This document shows positions 17,399-25,862 of a DNA stretch of 64,000 nucleotides, piece by piece. Made by a program: the position numbers and the translations under genes. Each line of letters starts with the position of its first letter. Position 1 is the stretch's first letter. Under the pieces are notes generated by a model. That model ran no database searches. It saw only the letters and a program-made list of their open reading frames with translations, and was not told the DNA's origin. Source of the DNA: Planctomicrobium piriforme (GTDB lineage Bacteria; Planctomycetota; Planctomycetia; Planctomycetales; Planctomycetaceae); NCBI RefSeq assembly GCF_900113665.1, contig NZ_FOQD01000014.1, positions 158,188-222,187 of the forward strand, written 5' to 3'.

Positions 17399-18819
17399 GT
17401 CGACGCCGCGGACTTCTGCGGCTGGGCAGACTTCTCTGCGGCTGGAACCTCGTAGCTGACCTGTTCGATGACCATCGCGCGGGGAGCGGTGCGATCCTGC
17501 TCGACGACTGCTTCGGTCAACTGCTTTTCGAGTCCGGCGGCAAATTTCTCGTCCGCCTGAGCCAGTTGTTCGTCTCCGTTGTTGCGAAGCTGCAGTGCCC
17601 GTTGCCGGTAGGCTTCGACCACTTGACGGTCGAACCGGCGGGAGGCTTCGTAGTCGGCAATGGCGTCGCCGAATTTGCCCGTCGCGAAGTAGGCATCTCC
17701 GCGAAGAGAATAGGTTTCGAAGCGGCGATCCAGAGCCAGTGCCCGGGTGCTGTCGGCAATTGCCTGCTCGTATTTCTCTTGCCGCATCGCCAGTTGTGCG
17801 CGGCCAGAGAGAGCCTGCGCGTGATCCGGCTTGAGGGTGAGGGCGTTCTGCAGCGAGCGTTCTGCTTCGGCCTGACGATCCTGCAACAGCAGGTGCCGTC
17901 CCCGTTCTGACCAGGCATCGGCGTCGCGAGTATTCCGGGCGATGCGCTGATTCAGCTCATCGAGTCCCCGCAGCCAGGCTGCGAAATGGAGATCAGCGTT
18001 GCAGGCGGCCTGATCGTTGTTGGCCTTATGGGCTTCGGCGCGGCTGGCGTAGTGGACGATGGTGTCCGGCTGCAGCGCGATGGCGCTCGTGTAATCGGCG
18101 GCCGCTTCCGCAGGCCGGTTCAGCTTCAGATAGCAACGCCCCCGGTTCGACAGGGCGTTGATGTATTTGGGATCGAGTTCGAGCGTTTTGGTGAACGACG
18201 CCAGCGCTTCTTCCGTGCGGTTGAACTGCATCAGGGCGAAGCCGCGATTGTTGTGGGCGTCGACATAGTCGGCCTTGGCCCGGAGAGCGTTGTCGAAGTC
18301 CTTGATCCCTTCTTCGAAGTTCCCGAGCGCCACCTGGCACAGGCCGCGGTTGTTGTAGGGCTGCGGATACTGCAGATCGAGACCGATGGCGTCGCTAAAA
18401 TCGGCGGAGGCGCGATCGTATTGCTGGCTCACCAGCAGGAAGTAGCCGCGGGTGTTGAGGAGCTTCGCGTTCCGCGGATCGAGGGCGATGGCCGAGGTCA
18501 TGTCGTTGACGGCGGCGGCCGTCAGTTTCGCTTCAGCGAGAACCGACGCTCGTTTGAGATAGGCGTCAATCCGTTTCGGATTGGCGGTGATCGCCTGCGA
18601 GAGCAGTTGCACCGCCTGGTTGCCGTTTCTGGACTGAAGCTGGACGTCCGCGTCTTTCAGCAATTGATCGTAGTTGGGCGCGGGAACAGCGGCGGCGGGG
18701 CTGTTCGCGTTCTGGCCGGGAGCCTGGGCTGGGGCGTTTGCCGTGGAATTCGGCGCGGAAGTTTCTCCGCAGCCGGTCAGACAGCCAGAGACAATCAGCA
18801 ACAGCGGCCAGCGTTTCAT
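17386..18819 (-). CDS. TPR-repeat lipoprotein
   Basis: 477 residues. The N-terminus is a lipoprotein signal (LLLIVSGCLTGCGE, lipobox LTGC), followed by a Pro/Ala/Asn-rich linker and about ten tetratricopeptide repeats from residue 48 to 430 (for example AIALDPRNAKLLNTRGYFLL, YNNRGLCQVALGNFEEGIKD, NNRGFALMQFNRTEEALAS). It should be anchored to a membrane facing the periplasm and act as a protein-binding scaffold. Partner genes are not evident nearby. Confidence 0.85.
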   Translation of the reverse strand: MKRWPLLLIVSGCLTGCGETSAPNSTANAPAQAPGQNANSPAAAVPAPNYDQLLKDADVQLQSRNGNQAVQLLSQAITANPKRIDAYLKRASVLAEAKLTAAAVNDMTSAIALDPRNAKLLNTRGYFLLVSQQYDRASADFSDAIGLDLQYPQPYNNRGLCQVALGNFEEGIKDFDNALRAKADYVDAHNNRGFALMQFNRTEEALASFTKTLELDPKYINALSNRGRCYLKLNRPAEAAADYTSAIALQPDTIVHYASRAEAHKANNDQAACNADLHFAAWLRGLDELNQRIARNTRDADAWSERGRHLLLQDRQAEAERSLQNALTLKPDHAQALSGRAQLAMRQEKYEQAIADSTRALALDRRFETYSLRGDAYFATGKFGDAIADYEASRRFDRQVVEAYRQRALQLRNNGDEQLAQADEKFAAGLEKQLTEAVVEQDRTAPRAMVIEQVSYEVPAAEKSAQPQKSAASTQAK

Positions 18820-19015
18820 GACTCGTTCCCATCCATTGGTGCGAGAAGCCGACGCAACCGGTCTATTCCGGTTGCCGCCAGTTCGCCTGCAACAGGGGAA
18901 GTCCGTTCCCCTTGATATGGAGGGATTTTTACTCGCAGCGGCCGAAACGGGTCAACGTGAGTCCGCAGCGGGAGAGAAGCGGGTACGACACACCGGACAC
19001 AGAAAAGACCGGGGT

Positions 19016-19059
19016 ATAAAAAAAGAGGCAGCCACCGGACGGGCCTGACCGGTGGCTGC
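19016..19059 (-). terminator. Rho-independent terminator read on the minus strand
   Basis: A perfect 11 bp stem (19028-19038 with 19049-19059, GCAGCCACCGG) with a 10-base loop. On the minus strand it is followed by CTC and seven U. No minus-strand gene is evident between here and thrS, so it would end an unannotated minus-strand transcript. Confidence 0.65.
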
Positions 19060-19065
19060 TCAGAG

Positions 19066-19233
19066 TTGCTGTCAGTGCGGGCCAACGCTGACAGCAATGT
19101 CATTCTTGCCCGGAAATGGCGAGAATGCAAGCCCCTTTTTTCGCATATTTCGTATGCGATTCAAAATTGTAATTCGTTTTACACATGCGGCTTGCAGAGA
19201 ACAGGTCGTACGCGAATGAGATTACAATTTTGT
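19066..19233. other. Cluster of stem-loops and an inverted repeat upstream of thrS
   Basis: Four further dyads follow within 170 bp: 19066-19077 with 19086-19097 (TTGCTGTCAGTG, one wobble pair); 19101-19110 with 19118-19127 (CATTCTTGCC), then six T at 19136-19141; 19141-19147 with 19153-19159 (TCGCATA); and a perfect 12 bp inverted repeat CAAAATTGTAAT at 19162-19173 with 19221-19232. The gap between the TPR gene and thrS (about 700 bp) contains no protein gene I believe in. It may hold a small RNA and the thrS control region. Confidence 0.5.
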
Positions 19234-19528
19234 CAGCGGAATCCTTGATATGTCATCTATTTGCGACAAACTTGCAGCCTTTTGCGGCAGATGATTTTCG
19301 TCGCACAAGGCGAGCGCTGTACCGAGACGGAAAAGTCACCCACAGTCGCTTCAACTGAACCAGCGACCGTCTCGCAGGGTCAGAATGACTCCAGCAGGCC
19401 CCCGCACCGGCCCCGGACTGGACTCTCTTTGCCGAGTCCCGTAGAAACGCCCTTTCCATGTTTTGCCGCTGGCGTCGCCCCTCGTAACGGCGGCCCCGGC
19501 CGAACGCAGGCAGAAAGCGCTGATTCCG

Positions 19529-21712
19529 ATGCAGATTCAACTCCCCGACGGCACCGTCAAAGATTACCCCGCCGGCTCGACCGCCCTCGACGTCGCCCGT
19601 TCCATTGGTGAACGGCTCGCCAACGCGACCATTGCCGCCGAAGTCGAAGGGAAAATCGTCGACGCCACCCGACCGCTGTCCGAGTTGAGCGAAGCCGATC
19701 CGATTCCGCTCCGCCTGCTGACCACCAAAGATGCCGCAGCGCTCGGCGTGCTACGGCACTCCTGCGCCCACGTCATGGCCCGCGCGGTGATGCGGCTGTA
19801 TGAAGGGGTCGGACTCGCCTTCGGTCCCACCACCGGCAACGGCTTCTATTACGACTTCGACCTGCAGACTCCGATCAGCGAAGAAGACTTTCCCCGTATC
19901 GAAGCGGAGATGGAACAGATCGTCAAAGCGGCCGAACCGTTCGAACGCTTCTCGCTCGATCGGGAGGAAGCCATCAAGTTCGTCGGCGCTCTCGATCAGG
20001 AACTCAAAACCGAGCACATCGAAACCGGCCTCGCCGATCACCCGACTCTCAGCTTCTACCGCCAGGGTGAATTCGTTGACCTGTGCCGCGGCCCGCACAT
20101 TCCAGATGCCGGGCGCATCAAGGCCTTCAAACTCGTCAGTGTCGCCGGCTCGTACTGGAAGGGGGATTCCAGCAAGAAGCACCTGCAACGTTTGTACGGC
20201 ACCGCGTTCTTCGACAAGAAAGACATGCAGGCTCACCTCGATCAGATCGAGGAAGCCAAACGCCGCGACCACCGCGTCCTCGGCAAGCAGCACGGCCTGT
20301 TCACCATCAGCAACGACGTCGGCCAGGGGCTTTGCCTTTGGCTGCCGAAAGGGGCCACCGTCCGCGCCCTGCTCGAAGACTTCATCAAGCAGGAACTCCT
20401 CCGTCGCGGGTATCAGCCGGTCTACTCCCCGCACGTCGGCCGCGTTGAGATGTACGAAACCAGCGGACACTTCCCCTACTACCGCGACGCCCAGTTCGCC
20501 CCCATCTTCGGGCACCCGGCCGGGCAACTCGTCGACTACTGGAAGCAGTGCCTCACCTCAGGCGAACTCAGCGAAAAGTTCGAAACCGATTTTCTGGCGA
20601 CCAGCAAAGACCTGTGCTGCCCGTTTGAGGACTATCCCAAATCGAACGGTAAAGACGAGAAGCTCGCGTACCTGAGTAAGTGGGAACGTCAGCAGGAACG
20701 CTACCTGCTCAAGCCGATGAACTGTCCGCATCACGTGCAGATGTACAAGGCGATGCCCCGCTCGTACCGCGATCTGCCGGTGCGGCTGGCAGAGTTCGGC
20801 ACCGTGTATCGGCACGAACAGTCCGGCGAACTCAACGGCATGCTCCGCGTCCGCGGCCTCACCCAGGACGATGCCCACCTGTTCTGTACTCCTGAGCAAG
20901 TCGAGCAGGAATTCAAGGACACCCTCGACCTCGTCAAGTACGTTCTCAGCAGCGTCGGTCTCGAAGACTATCGTGTGCAGCTCTCGAAGCGCGATCCCAA
21001 TTCCGACAAGTACGTCGGCTCACCGGAATTGTGGAATAACGCCGAAAGCACTCTGCGAAAAGTTCTGGTCGAGAGCGGGCTCAACTTCACCGAGTGCGAA
21101 GGGGAAGCCGCCTTCTACGGCCCGAAGGCCGACTTTATGGTCCGCGATGCCATCGGCCGCGAATGGCAGCTCGGCACCGTGCAGCTCGACTACAACCTGC
21201 CGGAGCGCTTCAAGCTCGAGTACGTTGGCGCGGATAACGCGACCCATCGTCCGGTGATGATTCACCGCGCGCCGTTCGGCTCGATGGAACGCTTCGTCGG
21301 GATGCTCATCGAGCACTTCGCCGCCGCCTTCCCCCTCTGGCTTGCCCCGGAACAGGTGCGCATCCTCGGCCTCAACGACGAAATGCTCCCCTACTGCGAA
21401 GACATCAAGAAGCAACTGCAACAAGCCGGCTTCCGCGCGACCGTCGATCACCAGTCGGCGAACGTCAAAAAGAAAATCCGCGACGCGCAGCTCGATCTCA
21501 TCCCCTACATGCTCGTCGTCGGCCCAAAAGACCGCGACCAGGGAGGCGTTTCCGTCCGCGACCGCATCGAAGGCGACCTCGGCTTCATGACCCTGCCAGA
21601 TGCCCTCGCCAAACTCACCGAGGAACGCGACACCCGTAAAATCCGCCAGGCGGTGAAACGCACCTTCACAGGGCTAGGCACCAGCGAAACCGAGAGCGCC
21701 AGCGAGTATTGA
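19529..21712 (+). CDS. thrS: Threonyl-tRNA synthetase
   Basis: 727 residues. The order is TGS domain (1-61, MQIQLPDGTVKDYPAGS), the second editing-type domain with HSCAHVMARAVM and CRGPHIPDAGRIKAF, the class II catalytic core with YSPHVGRVEMYETSGHFPYY, LLKPMNCPHHVQMYK (zinc Cys), YRHEQSGELNGMLRVRGLTQDD and MIHRAPFGSMERFVG, and the anticodon-binding domain (PLWLAPEQVRIL onward). The start at 19529 aligns with the TGS domain; the 22 codons before it are not conserved. Between YRDAQF and YLLKPMNC there are about 68 residues where I expect about 9, a large insertion near motif 2. Expression may be controlled by the structured leader upstream. Confidence 0.95.
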   Translation: MQIQLPDGTVKDYPAGSTALDVARSIGERLANATIAAEVEGKIVDATRPLSELSEADPIPLRLLTTKDAAALGVLRHSCAHVMARAVMRLYEGVGLAFGPTTGNGFYYDFDLQTPISEEDFPRIEAEMEQIVKAAEPFERFSLDREEAIKFVGALDQELKTEHIETGLADHPTLSFYRQGEFVDLCRGPHIPDAGRIKAFKLVSVAGSYWKGDSSKKHLQRLYGTAFFDKKDMQAHLDQIEEAKRRDHRVLGKQHGLFTISNDVGQGLCLWLPKGATVRALLEDFIKQELLRRGYQPVYSPHVGRVEMYETSGHFPYYRDAQFAPIFGHPAGQLVDYWKQCLTSGELSEKFETDFLATSKDLCCPFEDYPKSNGKDEKLAYLSKWERQQERYLLKPMNCPHHVQMYKAMPRSYRDLPVRLAEFGTVYRHEQSGELNGMLRVRGLTQDDAHLFCTPEQVEQEFKDTLDLVKYVLSSVGLEDYRVQLSKRDPNSDKYVGSPELWNNAESTLRKVLVESGLNFTECEGEAAFYGPKADFMVRDAIGREWQLGTVQLDYNLPERFKLEYVGADNATHRPVMIHRAPFGSMERFVGMLIEHFAAAFPLWLAPEQVRILGLNDEMLPYCEDIKKQLQQAGFRATVDHQSANVKKKIRDAQLDLIPYMLVVGPKDRDQGGVSVRDRIEGDLGFMTLPDALAKLTEERDTRKIRQAVKRTFTGLGTSETESASEY

Positions 21713-21714
21713 GG

Positions 21715-21985
21715 AGTCCAGAGTCGAGGGACCAGAGTCCAGTGCCAGACGGGGGGAGGAGTGCTGAGTGGAAGACTCCATTCCCCTCACCGCCGTTCGC
21801 GCTGTCCGAATTTTTGGGGCGACGGTGGAATTGATTTATCATTGGGCCATTGGGGAGACGTGAGACCCGAGACCCGAGACTTGAGGGGCAGGAGTTGAAT
21901 TTCGATCTTTCCCTCAGGCCTCAAGCCTCAAGCCTGATCCCTCTTTCAGGCACTGGACACTCGTCACTGGACACTCGACTCTTTT
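21715..21985. repeat. Wordy repeat cluster with palindromic element copy D (inverted)
   Basis: GAGTCCAGAGTCGAGGGACC words, an inverted 110 bp element at 21839-21945 (TCATTGGGCCATTGGGGAG to CTCAAGCCTGATCCC), then CTGGACACTCGTCACTGGAC words. It fills the gap between convergent thrS and the following secreted-protein gene. Confidence 0.75.
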
Positions 21986-21991
21986 CTCGAC

Positions 21992-23545
21992 TCACACAAT
22001 CCTGATCGTCTTCGTCACCGCCGCGCTCGTGCCCCCCTCGCCGTCGGTGAGGATCGCACGAATCGTTCTGGCCGCAGTCACCGGAGCGGTCAAAGTACTC
22101 TTGAAAGTGATGTTTCGCAGTAGAGTTTGCACGGCTTGAGGTGTTGCATTGGAGTTGAATGTCACATTCAGCCCCACCTTATTCGTACCGCCTGTGAACG
22201 TGCCGATCACCACGCCGCCATAGGTGACGTTTGTGCCCTGGACACCGATCTTCCCGGCCCCAATTCCCAAATTGCGAATCGAGAGAACGTCGGTGGACTG
22301 CGCATTCGCACTGATCGCGATCGTCAGTTTTCCGCCTGCGAAATTGGGCGAATCCGAATCGCTGACCGTTGCGTCGTAGTCAACGAGAATGGGTTGGCCC
22401 GTCGCAGCGGAGTAATTGACCGTTCCGGCGAAAACGCCCACCTGAGGGGGAGCATTTTCAATCCTGATGGTCTTTGTGAGGGCGCTACTCACTCCGCCGT
22501 CGCCGTCATCGAAAACGACTCGCACCGTTCGCGGCAAGGATGACCGGTCAACTGCATCATTGCTGAATTGGATATTTCGAAGCACCGCCTGCGACGCATC
22601 GACCTTTGCCAAAACATTAAACCTGATCGTCAGTGAAACATTGTTTGTACCGCCGCTCCAGGCGCCGATGATGCTTCCCCCGTAAGTCACGTTCGTTCCA
22701 TCGATCCCAACCTGGCCATGCGCGATTCCCTGGTTTCGGATGGAGAGGATGTCGCTCGCCTGGGCATTGGTGCCGATCTTGACTGTCAGGAGCGCCCCGT
22801 TCAGATCGGTCATATCGACATCAGTGATCGTGGCATCGCCATCCAGTATCACCGGCGTTTGACCAGTGAACGCCACCGCGCCGCCAAAATTCGCAAGAAC
22901 TGGGGGATCGTTAATCGGCCTGATTTCTAAGGACTTGCCCAAGGCTGCGCTCGTGCCGCCGTCGCCATCGGAAATTTGAAACGACAAACTCCGAATCGTC
23001 TCAGGCGGGCTGTCGCTGGGATTGCTGAAACCGATCGTCCGGATGAGAGCCTGTGCCGAAGTAGTATTCGAATTGGCGTTGAATGTGACCGTCAATGACA
23101 TCGTGTCCGCACCTGTGTACACGCCGCCGCTCCAAGTGCCGATCGCAGTCCCGCCGTAAGTCACATTCGGGCCGCTGAGTCCGATCTGGCCGTCGGCAGT
23201 CCCCTGGTTTTGAATCGACAGCAGATCACCCGTTCGGGCGCCCGAGAGTTTGACGACCAGCATGCCGCCGTCGAAATTCGCCGAATCCACGTCGGTGACA
23301 GTTCCCCCTTTGGCCAAGAGAACGGGAGGTTGATTCTCGGTGTAAATCGCTGCCTGCCCGCCAATTGTCGCGAGCTTCGGAGCGTGGTTTCCACCTGCCA
23401 ACAGAACCCTGGCTTCCAACGACTGCGCCGCAGCAGAGAAACTAATTCCCGCGGTTCGCCGCCGTCCGGAAAGGGGCCGCAACCAGAACTGGACAATGCG
23501 CCGAGTCAGCCAACCAGATTGAATCATCATTTTTGCCCGCCACAT
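21992..23545 (-). CDS. Secreted planctomycete repeat protein with LEARVLLA N-terminal motif
   Basis: About 517 residues from the chosen ATG. The N-terminal part has a basic, weakly hydrophobic region and the motif SLEARVLLAGG, which I know from large exported planctomycete proteins. Three tandem domains of about 130-150 residues follow, each with the pattern ...ITDVDMTDLNGALLTV, SIRNQGIAHGQVGIDGTNVTYGG, IGTWSGG, VSLTIRFN, FDDGDGG and TKTIRI. The repeats look like cadherin-type or Ca-binding beta-sandwich adhesion domains (DxD, DGDGG). There is no catalytic motif. The frame stays open to 23719; the upstream 58 codons include no convincing Shine-Dalgarno, so the start is uncertain. Confidence 0.75.
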   Translation of the reverse strand: MWRAKMMIQSGWLTRRIVQFWLRPLSGRRRTAGISFSAAAQSLEARVLLAGGNHAPKLATIGGQAAIYTENQPPVLLAKGGTVTDVDSANFDGGMLVVKLSGARTGDLLSIQNQGTADGQIGLSGPNVTYGGTAIGTWSGGVYTGADTMSLTVTFNANSNTTSAQALIRTIGFSNPSDSPPETIRSLSFQISDGDGGTSAALGKSLEIRPINDPPVLANFGGAVAFTGQTPVILDGDATITDVDMTDLNGALLTVKIGTNAQASDILSIRNQGIAHGQVGIDGTNVTYGGSIIGAWSGGTNNVSLTIRFNVLAKVDASQAVLRNIQFSNDAVDRSSLPRTVRVVFDDGDGGVSSALTKTIRIENAPPQVGVFAGTVNYSAATGQPILVDYDATVSDSDSPNFAGGKLTIAISANAQSTDVLSIRNLGIGAGKIGVQGTNVTYGGVVIGTFTGGTNKVGLNVTFNSNATPQAVQTLLRNITFKSTLTAPVTAARTIRAILTDGEGGTSAAVTKTIRIV

Positions 23546-23811
23546 GTTTAATAACAACAATTCGAATCTTAACGGCCGTGCATTATTTTTGAATGGACTG
23601 CGTCGCAAGCGGGGATGTGGCCGCAGGTTCAGAAACGGCGCAAAGATTAGGGTTGGGACGACTTCCCACCACGTCTTGCTTCTGAACAATGCAAGTTGTT
23701 GTCCTCGCCGATTCGCCAATCGAAAGCGAGATCATGTGCCGAGCCGATTTTTAAGGCAAGGGCGGACGCTCACACATCAAGTATGTGGCTCAACTGAGTG
23801 AGGTCAAGCAG

Positions 23812-24651
23812 CTACCCTCTCTTCACCTCGCCCCCTACCTGCACGATCAGGGGAAACCCGAACAACGTCGTTTCGTCATCCGCCAGTTGCTTTAGCTCGG
23901 CGGCGACCGTGTCGACCTCTGCTTGCTCAGCCAGTTGTTCTCGCACCAGTTCCGGGGCGAATTCGACGAATGTCATCCACAACAGCCGTTTGACTTCACC
24001 ACGCAGCGCCAGCACAAAGTTGCTGTGTACGTTCAGGCGGTAAAAGCCGGCCTCGCGGAACAGTCGATGCAGCGAGGCGCCGAGGTCGAAGTTCTCGCCA
24101 CGTCGTCGGCCCAGTTCTTCATTTAGACGGAAGAATTCGGACATCCCATGCGCAGGCGGGTCGCAGAGCCAGTGTCCCAAGTCCATTTCTTCACAGAGCA
24201 CCTGACCGCCTGGCTTCACCAGCGAACGCATCGCCTTCAGGGCCTCGAGAGGGTGCGTCAGATGCATCAGCACAAGCCGGCAACACGCAATGTCGAAAGA
24301 CTGCTCAGGGAGCTTCGGGGAATACGCGTCCGCCACCTCAAATTCGATATTCGTGAGCCCGCGGCGCGCGGCCTGGCGTCGGGCTTCTTCGATCTGCCCA
24401 GGACTGTTATCGATACCGACGACGGAGCCGGTGGGCCCCACCTGTTCGGCGACCCAGCACGCAATGTTGCCGCTGCCGCAACCGAACTCGATCACCCGTT
24501 GACCTGCCGTGAGCCCAGCCCGACGGAACATCGCCTCGGTGCCTGGCCCATAGACTTCATGCAAAAGCCGCAGCCGCTCCACGTCGCTGCCGCCGGTCGA
24601 GAGAATATAGTGCTCGGCCGGTTTTGATCTTTCGCTCGCGGGCGAACTCAC
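23812..24651 (-). CDS. Class I SAM-dependent methyltransferase
   Basis: 279 residues with the Rossmann-type signature VIEFGCGSGNIACWVAE (SAM-binding motif I near residue 54), VVGIDNSPGQIEEARR (motif II), VADAYSPKLPEQSFDIACCRLVLMHLTHP (motifs III-IV) and MRSLVKPGGQVLCEEMD. Substrate unknown; the C-terminal half (WLCDPPAHGMSEFFRLNEELGRR...) resembles small-molecule methyltransferases of the UbiE-like group. The start codon overlaps the stop of the upstream gene by 4 bp (ATGA), so the two are translationally coupled. Confidence 0.85.
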   Translation of the reverse strand: MSSPASERSKPAEHYILSTGGSDVERLRLLHEVYGPGTEAMFRRAGLTAGQRVIEFGCGSGNIACWVAEQVGPTGSVVGIDNSPGQIEEARRQAARRGLTNIEFEVADAYSPKLPEQSFDIACCRLVLMHLTHPLEALKAMRSLVKPGGQVLCEEMDLGHWLCDPPAHGMSEFFRLNEELGRRRGENFDLGASLHRLFREAGFYRLNVHSNFVLALRGEVKRLLWMTFVEFAPELVREQLAEQAEVDTVAAELKQLADDETTLFGFPLIVQVGGEVKRG

Positions 24652-25322
24652 TTCTCCGGCTCCTCTTTCGTGGTCTTCTTCTTTTTCTTGACAGGCTTCT
24701 CAGGCGGAGCTTTAAAGCCCTCTTTCTTGTGAATGATGACCATGCCGATCCGCTTCTTATCGAATTCGTCCTTGTCGATGACGACTTCATCGCCTGGCAA
24801 CACCATGGTGAGATCGTGCGAGATGATGGCCGACAGCTTGTCTTTGTTCCAGTCTGCAATCTTCACCTGCACGTCGCCGACAGGCACAACTTGTCGTTCG
24901 GTCGAACCCGGCTGCGGCGGCAGGCGGTACGAGTCGTAGCTCCGCACCACGATCGGTGAAACGCTGGTCAAGATCCCGTGCAGTACGAAGTTGGACTCGG
25001 CTCCGCTGAGATCATGCACGATCGGCTTTTGCAGGTCCGTCCGGGCGAAAACACAGAGCCAACCGTTTTCCAGCCGGTTGTCCACTTTGGTTCCGCCGAC
25101 TCCCACTGTCAGGCCTGGCTGCAACAGCTTTGGATCGAACGGCGCACTGACATGGACGATTGTCCCAGGCCGCAAGGGTACGAACACGTTCTGCCCGTCG
25201 TACTCCATCACGAAGCCCTCAGGCGTCGGGGAAACATACTTCCCGATCGCCTTCTTCGGAGGATCTTGAGCAGCCCCCAGCGAGGGGCACAGCAACACCA
25301 GCAAACAAGCAATTCGCAACAT
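24648..25322 (-). CDS. Secreted hypothetical protein with Lys-rich tail
   Basis: 224 residues: a signal peptide (IACLLVLLCPSLGAAQ), a beta-rich middle part with short repeated strand patterns (FVMEYDGQNVFVPLRPGTIV, VPVGDVQVKIADWNKDKLS, VLPGDEVVIDKDEFDKKR) and a C-terminal tail of nearly pure Lys/Glu/Pro after residue 200. No known family recognised. First gene of a two-gene unit with the methyltransferase. Confidence 0.7.
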   Translation of the reverse strand: MLRIACLLVLLCPSLGAAQDPPKKAIGKYVSPTPEGFVMEYDGQNVFVPLRPGTIVHVSAPFDPKLLQPGLTVGVGGTKVDNRLENGWLCVFARTDLQKPIVHDLSGAESNFVLHGILTSVSPIVVRSYDSYRLPPQPGSTERQVVPVGDVQVKIADWNKDKLSAIISHDLTMVLPGDEVVIDKDEFDKKRIGMVIIHKKEGFKAPPEKPVKKKKKTTKEEPEK

Positions 25323-25452
25323 CGTTAGGCCCTGACACTGTCGTAGGAGTCATACAATTCCCACACCAGCATACAGGACGAAGCCGGTCTGCTCCATTCA
25401 TTTTTGACGGTGTCTGGAACCCAGACTCAGGACAATGCAGCAAAGACGGCGA

Positions 25453-25650
25453 CTAAACCAGGCGGTTCTTCTCAGTCCGTTCGATCATGACGACGACTCC
25501 ATCCTGCACGACCAGCGTAACGTGGCCGTAGCGCAGGCCTTCCAGGGCCTGTTCGATTTGTTGCAGCGGATACTTGGACCGCGCTTTCGCCCGTCGGCCA
25601 TCGGTTGAGGCGGCAGCTGTTGTCTCCACGATCGTGCGTTCCACTGTCAT
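25453..25650 (-). CDS. YezD-family (DUF2292) small protein
   Basis: 65 residues from ATG 25650. The C-terminal half, YPLQQIEQALEGLRYGHVTL followed by VVQDGVVVMIERTEKNRLV, matches the YezD/DUF2292 pattern of about 60-residue proteins (helix, then two strands). Such proteins are often encoded with sulfur-assimilation genes, but no such genes adjoin this one. The frame is open up to 25809, giving 118 residues; the extra part looks non-conserved, so the shorter form is preferred. Function unknown. Confidence 0.65.
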   Translation of the reverse strand: MTVERTIVETTAAASTDGRRAKARSKYPLQQIEQALEGLRYGHVTLVVQDGVVVMIERTEKNRLV

Positions 25651-25862
25651 TCCTCGCAAGTACGGGTCCGAATCAACACTAAGTCTGGTCACATCTGGAA
25701 AGCACGGTCCTGTCACTTCGATCAGGCGGCCTTCCGCTTCTCTTCGGCCCGCTGCGGAGTCAGACCGCATCTCATGAACGTGTCGCGTCCTGGCGGCGCT
25801 AAAATTCAAGCATTCCTAAACGTGCTGCGTCCATACTCCGCGACAATTCCCCGGGATCGGGG

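Noticed and set aside
17986..18915. A 309-residue plus-strand frame opposite the TPR lipoprotein
   Set aside because: Gly/Val-rich shadow of the repeats; the minus strand has a lipobox and TPRs.
18816..19130. A 104-residue minus-strand frame spanning the stem-loops upstream of the TPR gene
   Set aside because: It crosses the minus-strand terminator hairpin and shows no conserved features; the structured RNA reading fits better.
9686..21985. CRISPR array among the intergenic repeats
   Set aside because: The repeats are short words of varying spacing and palindromic 110 bp units, without regular unique spacers or cas genes.
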